From Rahnella inusitata (GTDB lineage Bacteria; Pseudomonadota; Gammaproteobacteria; Enterobacterales; Enterobacteriaceae), in contig NZ_JYDE01000010.1 in NCBI RefSeq assembly GCF_003263515.1, positions 1 through 64,000 of the forward strand: a stretch of DNA of 64,000 nucleotides, written 5' to 3'. Shown here piece after piece: positions 18,825 to 29,094 of the stretch. The notes beneath the pieces were generated by a model. The model searched no databases. It saw only the letters and a list, made by a program, of their open reading frames with translations, and had not been told where the DNA came from. Numbering within the stretch: position 1 is the stretch's first letter; every line of letters begins with the position of its first letter. The position numbers and the translations under genes were made by a program.

Positions 18825-20363
18825 TCAGAACAGCCCCATCGGTTTGCTTGAATACGAAACGAGTAAACATTTCGTTTGCTGGTAGTGATCCAACATCATT
18901 TTGTGGGTTTCACGACCAAGACCAGACTGTTTGTAGCCACCGAAGGCAGCGTGCGCCGGATAGGCGTGGTAGCAGTTGGTCCAGACGCGTCCCGCCTGAA
19001 TGTTGCGCCCCATGTGATACGCCACGTTGCCGTCGCGGCTCCACACGCCTGCGCCCAGCCCGTAAGCAGTATCGTTGGCAATTTGCAGCGCTTCATCCAT
19101 ATCTTTAAATGTCGTCACTGCCAGCACCGGCCCGAAGATTTCTTCCTGGAAGACGCGCATGTTGTTTTTACCCAGCAGGATGGTCGGTTGCAGGTAATAA
19201 CCTTCGTTAAGCGATCCTTCCAGTTTTTTCTTCGCGCCGCCGGTCAGCACTTCCGCGCCCTCTTTTTTACCGATTTCGATGTAATCCAGAATGGTTTTCA
19301 TCTGTCCGGCAGAGACCTGCGCGCCCATCTGCGTTTCCATATCCAGCGGATTACCGGTTTTAATGGCTTCGACGCGTTTTATCGCTCGCTCCATAAAGCG
19401 TTCGTAAATGGATTCCTGCACCAGCGCGCGGCTCGGACAGGTACAGACTTCACCCTGATTAAAGGCGAACAGCGCGAAGCCTTCCAGCGCTTTATCGAAG
19501 AATTCGTCTTCTTTATCCATCACGTCAGCGAAGAAAATGTTTGGCGATTTGCCGCCAAGTTCCAGCGTGGCCGGGATCAGATTCTGCGCGGCGTAACCGG
19601 CAATTTGCTGGCCGACTTCGGTCGAGCCGGTGAACGCGACTTTGGCAATGCGTTTGGAGGTCGCCAGATATTCGCCGATTTCACCGCCCGCGCCGTTGAC
19701 CACGTTGATGACGCCCGGCGGCAAGATATCCTGAACCAGCTCCATCAGCAGCAATACGGAAAGCGGCGTCAGTTTGGCCGGTTTGAGCACGATGCAGTTA
19801 CCGGCAGCCAGCGCCGGTGCCATTTTCCAGCATGCCATCAGCAGCGGGAAGTTCCACGGGATGATCTGCGCCACGACGCCCAATGGTTCATGGAAATGAT
19901 AGGCGACCGTTTCGCTGTCTATTTCGCTGATCCCCCCTTCCTGTGCGCGGATGCAGGACGCGAAATAGCGGAAATGGTCGATGGCCAGCGGAACGTCCGC
20001 ACCGCTGGTTTCGCGGATGGGTTTTCCGTTATCCCAGGTTTCGGCGTTGGCCAGCAGTTCGATGTTTTGTTCCATGCGATCGGCGACTTTAAGCAGTAAG
20101 TTCGCCCGCTGCTGCACCGGCATTTTGCCCCATTCCCCTTTGGCTTTATGCGCGGCATCCAGCGCCAGCTCGATATCGTCGGTGCTGGAACTCGCCACTT
20201 TGCACAACACTTCGCCGGTCACCGGCGTCAGGTTGTCGTAATATTCGTTTTTCACCGGCGCTACCCATTCCCCGCCGATGAAGTTTTCGTATTGTTTTTT
20301 GAGTTTGAGAGGGAAACCGTATTCTTCCGGTTTGACGGCATGAGGATTTTTATCATAAGCCAT
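18825..20363 (-). CDS. aldB: Aldehyde dehydrogenase AldB
   Basis: Cytoplasmic NAD(P)-dependent aldehyde dehydrogenase, 512 residues, the same length as E. coli AldB and nearly collinear with it as recalled. The catalytic cysteine is C307 in [10 protein letters not shown], the general base E269 is in LELGGKSP, and the cofactor-binding FTGSTEVGQ is at about 244-252. AldB oxidises acetaldehyde and similar short aldehydes, mostly in stationary phase in E. coli. The ribosome-binding site AAGGAG is part of, or next to, an upstream inverted repeat. In E. coli the next genes are yiaY, selB, selA and yibF; here yibF follows upstream at once. Confidence 0.94.
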   Translation of the reverse strand: MAYDKNPHAVKPEEYGFPLKLKKQYENFIGGEWVAPVKNEYYDNLTPVTGEVLCKVASSSTDDIELALDAAHKAKGEWGKMPVQQRANLLLKVADRMEQNIELLANAETWDNGKPIRETSGADVPLAIDHFRYFASCIRAQEGGISEIDSETVAYHFHEPLGVVAQIIPWNFPLLMACWKMAPALAAGNCIVLKPAKLTPLSVLLLMELVQDILPPGVINVVNGAGGEIGEYLATSKRIAKVAFTGSTEVGQQIAGYAAQNLIPATLELGGKSPNIFFADVMDKEDEFFDKALEGFALFAFNQGEVCTCPSRALVQESIYERFMERAIKRVEAIKTGNPLDMETQMGAQVSAGQMKTILDYIEIGKKEGAEVLTGGAKKKLEGSLNEGYYLQPTILLGKNNMRVFQEEIFGPVLAVTTFKDMDEALQIANDTAYGLGAGVWSRDGNVAYHMGRNIQAGRVWTNCYHAYPAHAAFGGYKQSGLGRETHKMMLDHYQQTKCLLVSYSSKPMGLF

Positions 20364-20374
20364 GATGGGACTCC

Positions 20375-20410
20375 TTTATGCAGCAGGTTTTTAGCAATGC
20401 GCTGCATAAA
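20375..20410. repeat. Inverted repeat in the aldB leader touching the ribosome-binding site
   Basis: TTTATGCAGC (20375-20384) and GCTGCATAAA (20401-20410) are perfect 10-bp arms around a 16-nt loop. On the minus strand the 3' arm runs straight into the aldB AAAGGAG ribosome-binding site, so folding could partly mask it. The adjoining bases GACGCTTATCCGG (20425-20437) resemble half of an enterobacterial REP element. Confidence 0.55.
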
Positions 20411-20465
20411 GCGTAGGCCGTAGACGCTTATCCGGTGGGATGTAAAGAGAACTCTTCGAGCGGCC

Positions 20466-21107
20466 TCACACCTTTTTCACTGCAAAGCTGGCGTTACCGC
20501 CTGCGGGCGGTGTGGTGCGCGCAAAACTCTCGCGCTGGAACAGGCGTTCGACCAGTTTAATCAGCTCCGGTCGCTCGACACACCAGCCTGGCGCGATACG
20601 GCGAAAGTTGATGTAACCCAGCGAGCAGGCGACGGCGATATCGGCCACGTTGAGGCTTTCAGAATTGAGTAACGTACGTTTCCCGGCGAGTTTTTCCAGC
20701 GCGTCCAGCCCGCGCAGCAGCTTTTCCCGCTGGCGCAAAACCCAGGCTTCGTTACGTTTATCCGGATCGCGTCGGCCTTCCAGCACCAGCGCTACGGCTG
20801 CGTCAGTGACGCCATCGGCCAGCGCTTCGATTTGCTTTACCCGCAGGGCTTCCAGCGGCTGCCACGGCAACAACGTCGGGGCGACGTTCATCAGCTCGAT
20901 GAATTGAACAATGATAGGGGAATCGTAAAACACTTCGCCGTCGTCGGTGACCAGCGCGGGGACTTTGCCGAGCGGATTGAACTGGGTGATTTTGCAGCCC
21001 GGCTCGTGTGGTACGTCATTGATAAAATCGAACGGGATGCCCTTTTCCAGCAACATCACGGAAATTTTTCGCACATACGGGCTGGTATAGCTGCCGATCA
21101 ACTTCAT
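20466..21107 (-). CDS. yibF: Glutathione S-transferase YibF
   Basis: A 213-residue glutathione transferase (E. coli YibF about 202 aa). The thioredoxin-like N-domain starts [19 protein letters not shown] and contains [13 protein letters not shown] and the glutathione-contacting [12 protein letters not shown]. The helical C-domain ends with [37 protein letters not shown], which is characteristic of YibF. I chose ATG at 21107 with GGAGG just upstream. An upstream GTG at 21119 is in frame but lies before that ribosome-binding site. It stands between aldB and the fdo genes. Confidence 0.9.
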   Translation of the reverse strand: MKLIGSYTSPYVRKISVMLLEKGIPFDFINDVPHEPGCKITQFNPLGKVPALVTDDGEVFYDSPIIVQFIELMNVAPTLLPWQPLEALRVKQIEALADGVTDAAVALVLEGRRDPDKRNEAWVLRQREKLLRGLDALEKLAGKRTLLNSESLNVADIAVACSLGYINFRRIAPGWCVERPELIKLVERLFQRESFARTTPPAGGNASFAVKKV

Positions 21108-21196
21108 CAAACCCTCCACGTTTCACCGGAATCTCTATTAAACCTAGCAGCCGCACGCCTTTCTTTCCATCATGCGGCGGCCGCCAGATTCAGAGA

Positions 21197-22126
21197 TTAC
21201 TGCGCGGGAAACAGAAACGGATTGATGCCGCTGCCGGTGAACCCTTTTTCTTCCATACGATCATCGAGTAACAGCGTGGCGAGATCGTCCGCGACCGCCT
21301 CGGCCTGCGGATCTTTTTCCTGATAGATAACTTTCAGATAAGCGCCGCAGTCGTCACAGGCTTCGGCTTTCACCGCTGCCTGCTGGTCATCCACCGTTCC
21401 GTCCGTCACCGACCAATAGTGCAGATTTCCCATTTCGTCGCAGTTGGTGCATTTGGCGCGCACGACGTGCCATTCACTTTCGCACAGATTGCAGTGCAGA
21501 TAGCGCAGGCCGCTGAGGGTGCCCATCGCTATCATCCCGGACACCGGCACGCTGCCGCAGACCGGACAGAACTGACGGTTTTCGCCGTAATCTGCGCGCC
21601 CTGCGCCACGCAGTTGCGTCGCCATTTGCGCCCAGTACAGCGACAGCGCGGCCCAGATAAACGGCGCCTGATCGGCAGGAACCTGTTTGAAATCCTGATT
21701 CAGCAGGTGCGTGGCCATCATTTCGCGTTGCAGGCCGGGCGCATGTTCGAGGCGTTCAAGCACGGCGTGTACCGGGCCGGAGGACTGTGGCTTGAGTACC
21801 GCGATCAGCGCGTCCAGCAACCGGAGCCAGTGCGGCGTACGGGGAAACAAACGGCAATCGAGCGGCGGTTTTCCAGCGGCTTTTTGCAATTCGTCGCTGA
21901 GATCGATATTGAGTGGAAACTCCGCCAGCACGCGTTGCTGCGCTTCGCATAACGACGCCGCAAAATTCAGATATCCATCCAGCGGGCTGTCTTCTGCCAG
22001 TTTGCGCAGGCGATCGGCGCGGCGCTGATACAGTGTTTTGAGGTTGGCGAACAGCACCGGCGGGATGTTCCCCGCCGTTTTTTTGCCGTCAGCCAGTTCG
22101 TCCTGAGGGACAATCTGGATGCTCAT
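21197..22126 (-). CDS. fdhE: Formate dehydrogenase accessory protein FdhE
   Basis: A 309-residue cytoplasmic protein needed for assembly of respiratory formate dehydrogenases. The C-terminal half holds rubredoxin-like CxxC pairs: [33 protein letters not shown] and CDDCGAYLK. It overlaps fdoI by 4 bp (ATGA), so it is the last gene of a fdoG-fdoH-fdoI-fdhE operon. Confidence 0.94.
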   Translation of the reverse strand: MSIQIVPQDELADGKKTAGNIPPVLFANLKTLYQRRADRLRKLAEDSPLDGYLNFAASLCEAQQRVLAEFPLNIDLSDELQKAAGKPPLDCRLFPRTPHWLRLLDALIAVLKPQSSGPVHAVLERLEHAPGLQREMMATHLLNQDFKQVPADQAPFIWAALSLYWAQMATQLRGAGRADYGENRQFCPVCGSVPVSGMIAMGTLSGLRYLHCNLCESEWHVVRAKCTNCDEMGNLHYWSVTDGTVDDQQAAVKAEACDDCGAYLKVIYQEKDPQAEAVADDLATLLLDDRMEEKGFTGSGINPFLFPAQ

Positions 22127-22776
22127 CCGGCTTTCCTCTCGTCTTCGTCTTTTTGCTTCTGTTTCGCCAGTTCTTCGCGATACCAGCGTGGATGGTGGTA
22201 CTTCGCCCAGGACGCCGGCACTTTACCGCCGGTCATCGCATCGATAGAACCTTTCGCCCAGGTCGCGGCGTACACGTGCATGATGATGACCAGAATCAGC
22301 CCGATACCGGCCAGCGAGTGCACCAGCAGGGCGAGACGGATCAACGGGATAGGGAAGAAATCGGCAAACCATGGCCGCCAGATAATGACGCCGCTGGCCA
22401 TCAGCAGAACCAGGCAACTGATCGCTGCCCAGAACACACATTTCTGGCCAAAGTTGTAGCGGCCAGTGTCGCCGACTTCATGGTTGGTCAGCACTTTGTC
22501 GATATTTTTCGCCCAGACCAGATCGTCTTTTTCCGGCAGGTTGTGCTTCCAGTAGCGAAAGAACATCCCGAGGAACGAAACGAACATCACCACGCCGAAG
22601 AACGGATGGAGAATGCGCGCCAGCTGCGGCGTGCCGTAAATGTTCATCAGCCAGTTAAACGACGGAAAAAAGAACCCCAGACCGCTGAGCGCCAGGGATA
22701 CAAAACAGAAAGCCACGATCCAGTGATTGAGGCGTTCCATCAGGCTGTAGCGTTGGATCATTTTCTCTTTTTTCAT
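22123..22776 (-). CDS. fdoI: Formate dehydrogenase-O, cytochrome b556 subunit FdoI
   Basis: A 217-residue membrane subunit that carries heme b and passes electrons from FdoH to quinone. Four TM helices are predicted. Histidines suited to heme ligation are in [21 protein letters not shown] and [12 protein letters not shown], and the segment [15 protein letters not shown] is highly conserved in the family. It overlaps fdoH by 4 bp (ATGA) and has a GAGGAGAAG ribosome-binding site. The C-terminus is lysine- and glutamate-rich. Confidence 0.94.
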   Translation of the reverse strand: MKKEKMIQRYSLMERLNHWIVAFCFVSLALSGLGFFFPSFNWLMNIYGTPQLARILHPFFGVVMFVSFLGMFFRYWKHNLPEKDDLVWAKNIDKVLTNHEVGDTGRYNFGQKCVFWAAISCLVLLMASGVIIWRPWFADFFPIPLIRLALLVHSLAGIGLILVIIMHVYAATWAKGSIDAMTGGKVPASWAKYHHPRWYREELAKQKQKDEDERKAG

Positions 22777-23666
22777 GGTTTCTTCTCCTCGTCATCGTGC
22801 TCTTCTTCCTCTTTCACATAGTTCGGTCCTACGCCGAGGAAGTGGAAGGCGGCAGCCGCAAAGGTCACCGCAAATCCGACGGCTGCGAGAGGTTTCCAGA
22901 CACCTTTCCATAATGTTACTGCCGCACTGATCGCCGGGTCTTTCGGCAGGCCGTGATACAGCTCCGGTTTATCGGCGTGATGCAGTACGTACATGACGTG
23001 CGTGCCACCGACGCCCGGCGGATCGTACAAGCCTGCGTGTTCAAAACCGCGCCCTTGCAACTCGCTGACGCGCTCTGCGGCGAGGAATTTCATCTCCTCT
23101 TTGGTGCCAAAATGAATCGCACCGGTCGGACAGGTTTTCACGCAGGCCGGTTCCTGACCTACGCTGACGCGGTCGACGCACAGCGTGCATTTGTAGGCAC
23201 GGTTATCCTGTTTGTTGATACGCGGAACGTTGAACGGGCAACCGGCGATGCAGTAACCGCAGCCGATGCAGTGTTCAGACTGAAAATCGACGATGCCGTT
23301 AGCGTATTGCAGGATCGCGCCTTCCGCCGGGCAGGCTTTCAGACAGCCAGGATCGGCGCAGTGCATACAGCCGTCTTTGCGGATCAGCCACTCCAGCTTG
23401 CCGTTCTCCTCAACTTCAGAGAAACGCATCACGGTCCAGGATTTCGCAGTGAGATCCATCGGGTTGTCGTACACGCCGGTATTGATGCCGACCTCGTCGC
23501 GCAGGTCATTCCATTCGGAACAGGCGACCTGACAGCCTTTACAGCCGATGCAGGTGGTGACGTCGATAAGCTTCGCCACTTCCTGCTGATGATCGCGGGC
23601 ACGCGGCGCTGGCGTGAACCCGTTAGTTGCGGACTTACGAAGTATGTCCTGAGATTGCATTGCCAT
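22773..23666 (-). CDS. fdoH: Formate dehydrogenase-O, iron-sulfur subunit FdoH
   Basis: A 297-residue electron-transfer subunit with four [4Fe-4S] clusters. The cysteine motifs are [41 protein letters not shown], and [21 protein letters not shown]. One C-terminal TM helix (near residues 255-275, [19 protein letters not shown]) anchors it to the periplasmic face of the membrane. It starts 12 bp after fdoG with GGAGGCG as ribosome-binding site. Confidence 0.95.
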   Translation of the reverse strand: MAMQSQDILRKSATNGFTPAPRARDHQQEVAKLIDVTTCIGCKGCQVACSEWNDLRDEVGINTGVYDNPMDLTAKSWTVMRFSEVEENGKLEWLIRKDGCMHCADPGCLKACPAEGAILQYANGIVDFQSEHCIGCGYCIAGCPFNVPRINKQDNRAYKCTLCVDRVSVGQEPACVKTCPTGAIHFGTKEEMKFLAAERVSELQGRGFEHAGLYDPPGVGGTHVMYVLHHADKPELYHGLPKDPAISAAVTLWKGVWKPLAAVGFAVTFAAAAFHFLGVGPNYVKEEEEHDDEEKKP

Positions 23667-23678
23667 AATTCGCCTCCG

Positions 23679-26600
23679 TTAGACCTTTTCCACGTTAACC
23701 AGGAACGCCTTAAATTCCGGCGTTTGCGAGTTAGCGTCACCGACCGACGGCGTCAGCGTATTGGCCAAATAGCCTTTGCGCGTTGCGCCTTCAAAGCCCC
23801 AGTGACAAGGAATGCCAATGGTTTCGACATGTTTTCCGTCGATGGTCAGCGGACGAATACGTTTGGTCACCACGGCTTTCGCCACGATGAAACCTCGCTT
23901 GGACGACACTTTCACGTCGTCACCCTGCGCGATACCTTTTGAAGCAGCCAGACCTTCGCCAATCTCAATAAACTGCTCAGGCTGCGCGATGGCGTTCAGC
24001 AGCGCGTGCTTGGTCCAGTGGCGGAACAATTCGGTGATCGAATACGTGGTGGCGACGTAAGGGAAATCTTTTGCCGTGCCCATATTCGGCACATCGCTGG
24101 CGAAAATACGCGCGACCGGGTTGGAGATAACATTCGGATGCAGCGGATTGGTGCCAATCGGCGATTCGATCGGTTCGTAATGCTCAGGGAACGGACCGTC
24201 GGCCATTTTGTCCGTAGAGAACAAGCGTCCGACGCCTTCCTGCTGCATGATGAACGGCCCGACACCGGTTCCCGGCGCAGCGTTGCTGTAATCCGGGACG
24301 TCAAAACCGGTCCACTTCGCGCCATCCCAGCGGATGATTTCGCGTTTGGGATCCCACGGCTGCCCCTGCGGGTCAACGGATGCGCGGTTATACAGAATGC
24401 GGCGGTTCAGCGGCCATGCCCACGCCCAGCCGGACGTACAGCCCAGACCGGAGGGATCGGCGTTATCGCGGCGTGCCATCTGATTACCGGCTTCGGTCCA
24501 GCTGCCGGCATAAATCCAGCAGAAACTGGCGGTGGTCCCGTCGTTTTTCAGATGGGCAAAGGTCGAGAGTTGCTGACCTTTTTTCGCCAGCAGATTGCCC
24601 TGATCGTCATGAATATCAGCCAGTGCTTTGCCGTTAGCTTCACGGGCAATTTCTTCCGGCAGCGGGTCTAGCGGATCCTGATAATCCCACGCCATATTCA
24701 TCACCGGCAGCGGGTTCGCGCCGCCTTCTTTCTGATACAGCTCGCGCAGTTTCATGAACAGGCGGGCGATGATTTTGCCGTCATGCAGCGCCTCACCCGG
24801 CGGCTCAGAGGCCTGGAAGTGCCATTGCAGCCAGCGGCCTGAGTTCACAATCGAGCCGTTTTCTTCTGCAAAACAGGATGACGGCAGACGGAACACTTCG
24901 GTCTGAATATCGGCGGTGCTGACGTCGTTCATCGCGCCGTGGTTTTGCCAGAAGTTCGAGGACTCGGTCACCAGCGGGTCGATCACCACCATGTATTTCA
25001 GTTTTGAGAGCGCACGCGAGGATTTATTTTTGTCCGGGAACGCCGCCAGCGGGTTGAAGCCCTGCACGATATAACCGTTCAGTTTGCCTTGGGTCATCAG
25101 CTCGGCCTGTTGCAGCACGTCGTAGCTTTTATCCCATTTTGGCAGCCAGTCAAAGCCCCAGTCGTTCTGCGCCGTGGCGTTGTCGCCCCAGAAGCTTTTC
25201 ATCATGCTGACGAAGAAATTCGGGGTGTTTTTCCAGAAGTTGACCTGATTTTCGACCAGCGGCCCCGGCGTGATTTGTTTCAGGTAATCCGTCAGGTTGG
25301 TCTGTTTTTCCGATGGCAGCGGCATATAGCCAGGCAGGTTCAGCGAGAGCAAACCGAGATCGGTATATCCCTGAATATTCGAGTGGCCACGCAGCGCATT
25401 GACGCCACCGCCCGGCATCCCGATATTGCCAAGCAGCAACTGGATCATCGCCGCACAGCGGATGATTTGCGCACCGCCGGTGTGGTGCGTCCAGCCCAGC
25501 GCATACAGGATGGTCGAGGTTTTATCGCGCGCACAGGTTTCCGCCAGGATCGAGCTTATCAGCAGAAAATCTTCTTTCGAGGTGCCGCACAGGCGCTCTA
25601 CCAGCTCCGGCGTGTAACGGGAGACGTGCTCTTTCAGCAAATGCCAGACGCAGCGCGGATCCTGCAAGGTTTTGTCCTGCTTCGCGAAGCCGTTTTCATC
25701 CAGCTGATAGTGCCAGCTGTCTTTATTGTAAGCTTTCTTCCCGGCGTCAAAGCCGCTGAACAGCCCGTCGTTAAACGCATAATCTTCCCGCACCAGCAGG
25801 CTGGCATTGGTGTATTCCCTGACGTACTCGGTCTGGATTTTATTATGCGTAATCAGGTAGTTGATCATGCCGAGCAGGAAAGCGGTGTCAGAACCGGCGC
25901 GGATGGGCGCGTAAATATCGGCTACGGCGGCACTGCGGTTAAAGCGCGGATCGACGACGATGACTTTGGCGTTATTTTTCGTTTTGGCTTCAATCACCCA
26001 TTTGAATCCGACCGGGTGCGCTTCAGCAGCATTTCCGCCCATGATCAAAATCACGTTGGCGTTTTTGATATCCACCCAGTTATTGGTCATCGCACCGCGA
26101 CCAAAGCTTGGCGCTAAAGCGGCGACGGTCGGGCCGTGACACAGACGCGCCTGGCAGTCGATAGCAACCATCCCGAGTGCGCGGGTGAATTTCTGATCCA
26201 GCAGGCCGGTTTCGTTACTGGCCGCAGAAGAGCACAGCATCCCGGTGGTCAGCCAGCGATTGACCGTCACGTTGTTGTCGTTTTTCTCGACAAAGTTGGC
26301 GTCGCGGTCATCTTTCATCAGGCGGGCGATACGGGAAATCGCCTCGTCCCAGCTCATGCGCTGCCATTTATCAGAGCCCGGCGCGCGATATTCCGGGTAT
26401 TTCAGACGCCCTTCGCTGTGAATGTAATCCAGCACGCCAGCGCCTTTCGGGCACAACGAGCCGCGACTGACCGGATGATCGGCGTCACCCTCGACGTGGA
26501 AAATGTTCTCAGTGACATTTTTTGCGCCGTCGCCCTGGCTGTAAATCAGCATTCCGCAACCGACCGAACAATAGGTGCAGTTATTACGGGTTTCGCGCGA

Positions 26601-26726
26601 ACGCAGCAGTTTGTACTGACGCGTTTCGGCCAGCGCCAGTGTCGGGGTAAACCCTAATAAAGCCGCTGTGGTGCCGGCCATACCGCCTGCACATATTTTG
26701 AATAATTGTCTTCTGCTGACTTGCAT
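23679..26726 (-). CDS. fdoG: Formate dehydrogenase-O, major subunit FdoG (cysteine form)
   Basis: Molybdenum (bis-MGD) catalytic subunit oxidising formate to CO2, 1015 residues (E. coli 1016). A twin-arginine signal (SRRQLFK) begins the protein, so the complex faces the periplasm. The [4Fe-4S] site is CTYCSVGCGM...CPKG. Residue 196, in ARLCHGPTV, is cysteine encoded by TGT at 26139-26141, at the position where E. coli FdoG has selenocysteine encoded by TGA. The following histidine is conserved. ATG at 26726 was chosen because AAGGAG precedes it and it gives the TAT signal at the N-terminus. The open frame continues ten codons upstream. Divergent from fdhD. Confidence 0.95.
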   Translation of the reverse strand: MQVSRRQLFKICAGGMAGTTAALLGFTPTLALAETRQYKLLRSRETRNNCTYCSVGCGMLIYSQGDGAKNVTENIFHVEGDADHPVSRGSLCPKGAGVLDYIHSEGRLKYPEYRAPGSDKWQRMSWDEAISRIARLMKDDRDANFVEKNDNNVTVNRWLTTGMLCSSAASNETGLLDQKFTRALGMVAIDCQARLCHGPTVAALAPSFGRGAMTNNWVDIKNANVILIMGGNAAEAHPVGFKWVIEAKTKNNAKVIVVDPRFNRSAAVADIYAPIRAGSDTAFLLGMINYLITHNKIQTEYVREYTNASLLVREDYAFNDGLFSGFDAGKKAYNKDSWHYQLDENGFAKQDKTLQDPRCVWHLLKEHVSRYTPELVERLCGTSKEDFLLISSILAETCARDKTSTILYALGWTHHTGGAQIIRCAAMIQLLLGNIGMPGGGVNALRGHSNIQGYTDLGLLSLNLPGYMPLPSEKQTNLTDYLKQITPGPLVENQVNFWKNTPNFFVSMMKSFWGDNATAQNDWGFDWLPKWDKSYDVLQQAELMTQGKLNGYIVQGFNPLAAFPDKNKSSRALSKLKYMVVIDPLVTESSNFWQNHGAMNDVSTADIQTEVFRLPSSCFAEENGSIVNSGRWLQWHFQASEPPGEALHDGKIIARLFMKLRELYQKEGGANPLPVMNMAWDYQDPLDPLPEEIAREANGKALADIHDDQGNLLAKKGQQLSTFAHLKNDGTTASFCWIYAGSWTEAGNQMARRDNADPSGLGCTSGWAWAWPLNRRILYNRASVDPQGQPWDPKREIIRWDGAKWTGFDVPDYSNAAPGTGVGPFIMQQEGVGRLFSTDKMADGPFPEHYEPIESPIGTNPLHPNVISNPVARIFASDVPNMGTAKDFPYVATTYSITELFRHWTKHALLNAIAQPEQFIEIGEGLAASKGIAQGDDVKVSSKRGFIVAKAVVTKRIRPLTIDGKHVETIGIPCHWGFEGATRKGYLANTLTPSVGDANSQTPEFKAFLVNVEKV

Positions 26727-26870
26727 GAAAGACTCCTTCCCATCATTTGTTAACACATTGCTTTTAAATTGCCGCTTTCCGTTGCAGAGGCAGAAGCGGT
26801 AAAATTAAGACCTAAAGTCCTGACAGTTTGTACGGCTTATGTAGCCGGAATGTTTATAAGGTTATTGCCA

Positions 26871-27713
26871 ATGGATGTCCATCAAGTAAACGAACTGGGC
26901 AAAAAAGATGATAAAAAAGTGACTCAGATCATCGGAGCGCGCCAAAAACCGGTGATGCAGCGCACACATCTTGGTGAGCCTGAAGACGACTGGATTGCTG
27001 AAGAAGTGCCCGTTGCGCTGGTCTATAACGGGATTTCGCACGTGGTGATGATGGCCTCGCCGAAAGATCTGGAAGCCTTCGCGCTGGGCTTTTCGCTGTC
27101 AGAAGGGATTATCGAATCCATCAGTGATATTCAGGGAATGGACGTGACGCCCAACTGTAACGGTATCGAAGTGAATATTGAGCTTTCGAGCCGCCGCTTC
27201 GCCGGGCTAAAAGAGCGTCGCCGCGCGATGGCCGGACGCACCGGTTGCGGGGTCTGCGGCATCGAGCAGCTCGGTGACCTCTTCCGCCCGCTCGCCCCAC
27301 TGACGTTCACCCAGACGTTCGATCTGCGGCATCTGGACACCGCGTTGAATCAGCTGAAATCCGTACAAACCATCGGACAACTGACCGGCTGCACCCACGC
27401 CGCAGCGTGGATCTCCCTGGAAGGGGAATTACTCGGCGGCTGTGAAGACGTCGGACGCCACGTCGCACTCGATAAAATGCTGGGAAATCGCGCCCGCCAG
27501 CCCGGCTGGAATTCCGGCGCCGCGCTGGTCTCCAGCCGCGCAAGTTATGAGATGGTGCAGAAAGCCGCGATGTGCGGCATCGAGATCCTGTTCGCCGTTT
27601 CTGCAGCCACGACGCTCGCCGTCGACGTCGCCGAAAAGTGCAACCTGACGCTGGTCGGTTTCAGTAAACCCGGCCGCGCCACGGTGTATACGCATCCGCA
27701 GCGGCTGAGGTAA
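26871..27713 (+). CDS. fdhD: Formate dehydrogenase accessory sulfurtransferase FdhD
   Basis: A 280-residue sulfurtransferase (E. coli 277 aa) that passes sulfur from IscS to the molybdenum cofactor of formate dehydrogenases. The essential cysteine pair is in [15 protein letters not shown]. Conserved segments [16 protein letters not shown] and [16 protein letters not shown] are present. I chose ATG at 26871 by length; a start at 26850 or one as far up as 26769 is in frame, and the ribosome-binding sites are weak (AAGG). Divergent from fdoG, with which it works. Confidence 0.9.
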   Translation: MDVHQVNELGKKDDKKVTQIIGARQKPVMQRTHLGEPEDDWIAEEVPVALVYNGISHVVMMASPKDLEAFALGFSLSEGIIESISDIQGMDVTPNCNGIEVNIELSSRRFAGLKERRRAMAGRTGCGVCGIEQLGDLFRPLAPLTFTQTFDLRHLDTALNQLKSVQTIGQLTGCTHAAAWISLEGELLGGCEDVGRHVALDKMLGNRARQPGWNSGAALVSSRASYEMVQKAAMCGIEILFAVSAATTLAVDVAEKCNLTLVGFSKPGRATVYTHPQRLR

Positions 27714-27766
27714 ACTCAGAACAGAATTTGAACAGTTTTCTCTGAAAATAATTATAAGGAAATCAA

Positions 27767-29083
27767 ATGCGGCAGCCGTACCGTCTGGAAAGCATAACTC
27801 TCAAGGATGTGGGCGTATTCGAGAATACGCGCTTTGATTTCCCACCGATAAAAAGCGAGAAAGCCGACGCGGAAAAGGCGGAAATTCATATCTTCACCGG
27901 CCCGAACGGCTGCGGGAAAAGTACACTTCTGTATGCGCTGGCCGCGGTGTTTGATGAGCGGATGGATCATTTTCCGCAACTAAAAACTCGCTTTAAGAAT
28001 AACCGTAGTTTTATGCGGTTTACTTTTCAAAATACAGAAGGCCGCTTTAATTCATTTGCAACTATGTCTCAATATGAAAAGAATCGGCCTGTTATGGCAA
28101 GTGCATCGGTGCCCGGCTCGCTTACTGACTATCAAAATAAAAATAAGTCTTATAGGTTTCGTGATTTTGATTTTGCTGCTTTTGCTTATTCTGGACAGTC
28201 TAATTCTTCTGAAACATTCGACGTCTCTGTTATTGAAGAAATCGCAGATTCTCCTTTCGATAAAGCCCTCTCTTTTAACTCGACGGTTCGCCCCAAAACG
28301 ATTGCTCAGTGGATTGCCCTAAATCGCTCAAATGCGGCTTTAGCCCTGCAAGATGGCGCTCTTGAAGAAATCAAAAGATATGATCTTGCGCTTGAGCGTA
28401 TATCTGCCTTTATCAAATCTGTCTGCGATCTGGATGTTTCATTCCGTTTAGAGCGCAATCCACGTTCGGTATCGCTGATCATTGATGGTGAAATTGTCCC
28501 CTTCAACGTTTTACCCGACGGCCTGAAATCCATTATTGGCTGGATATCTGATCTCGCGCTGCGTCTTGAAGCCATTCAGTGGAAAGAAAGCCGCGATATC
28601 TTCTCGCAACCGATCATCTTATTCCTCGATGAAGTCGATATTCATCTGCACCCTAAATGGCAGCGCCGCATTCTTCCGGCGATTCAAAAATTATTGCCCA
28701 ATGCGCAGGTGTTTGTTTCCACGCATTCGCCGTTTGTTGTTGGCTCAGTCGAAGATGCCTGGGTTTACCGGTTGCCGGATCCACAGCGTCTGGTGTGTCG
28801 GGATCCGCATATTGCTGAGGTCATCGAGGCGACTGAATCAGCGGGCGGAAAGAGCTATCAGGTGATTCTGGAAGAAGTTTTCGAAGTGAAAGAACAGTTT
28901 GATATCGAAACTGAAAAACAGCTGGAACATTTTTATCAATTGCGGAATGCCTATCTAAAGGATCCTCAGGACATCCGCGCACTGAAAGTCTGTGCGGAAA
29001 AACTGAGTGAAATAAGTGAAGAAGTCGACGCCATCATTTTGATGGAAATGCGCCAAATTGCACGGCTGACCAAAGCAAAATAA
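27767..29083 (+). CDS. ptuA: PtuA-like AAA/ABC-type ATPase, Septu-type defence
   Basis: A 438-residue ATPase of the SMC/Rad50-like AAA_15/AAA_21 type. Walker A is GPNGCGKS at residues 45-52 and Walker B is ILFLDEVDIHLHP with D288-E289. The D-loop/H-loop region is VFVSTHSPFVVGS, and FNVLPDGLKSIIGWISDLALR is the signature-like helix. An HNH nuclease gene follows 11 bp later, the arrangement of the Septu phage-defence system (PtuA ATPase plus PtuB nuclease). No reverse transcriptase or retron RNA gene is adjacent, so this would be a stand-alone form. The stretch 27960-28560 is visibly A+T-richer than its neighbours, which suggests transfer. An OLD-like or other ATPase is the alternative. Confidence 0.8.
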   Translation: MRQPYRLESITLKDVGVFENTRFDFPPIKSEKADAEKAEIHIFTGPNGCGKSTLLYALAAVFDERMDHFPQLKTRFKNNRSFMRFTFQNTEGRFNSFATMSQYEKNRPVMASASVPGSLTDYQNKNKSYRFRDFDFAAFAYSGQSNSSETFDVSVIEEIADSPFDKALSFNSTVRPKTIAQWIALNRSNAALALQDGALEEIKRYDLALERISAFIKSVCDLDVSFRLERNPRSVSLIIDGEIVPFNVLPDGLKSIIGWISDLALRLEAIQWKESRDIFSQPIILFLDEVDIHLHPKWQRRILPAIQKLLPNAQVFVSTHSPFVVGSVEDAWVYRLPDPQRLVCRDPHIAEVIEATESAGGKSYQVILEEVFEVKEQFDIETEKQLEHFYQLRNAYLKDPQDIRALKVCAEKLSEISEEVDAIILMEMRQIARLTKAK

Positions 29084-29094
29084 GGATTTTTTGC

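Noticed and set aside
18876-20099. Plus-strand open frame of 407 codons opposite aldB
   Set aside because: It is the antisense shadow of a clear AldB gene. It has no family resemblance and an arginine/histidine-rich make-up typical of shadow frames.
22953-23942. Plus-strand open frame of 329 codons opposite fdoH and the fdoG end
   Set aside because: Spans a known gene boundary on the other strand and looks like a shadow frame.
25089-26117. Plus-strand open frame of 342 codons opposite fdoG
   Set aside because: Antisense to well-conserved FdoG; no start signal and no recognisable motif.
26139-26141. In-frame TGA with a SECIS hairpin in fdoG
   Set aside because: The codon is TGT (cysteine) on the coding strand, so no selenocysteine insertion is needed.
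27714-27766. Possible retron RNA upstream of the PtuA-like gene
   Set aside because: The gap to fdhD is only about 50 bp and there is no reverse transcriptase gene, so a retron-Septu is not supported.
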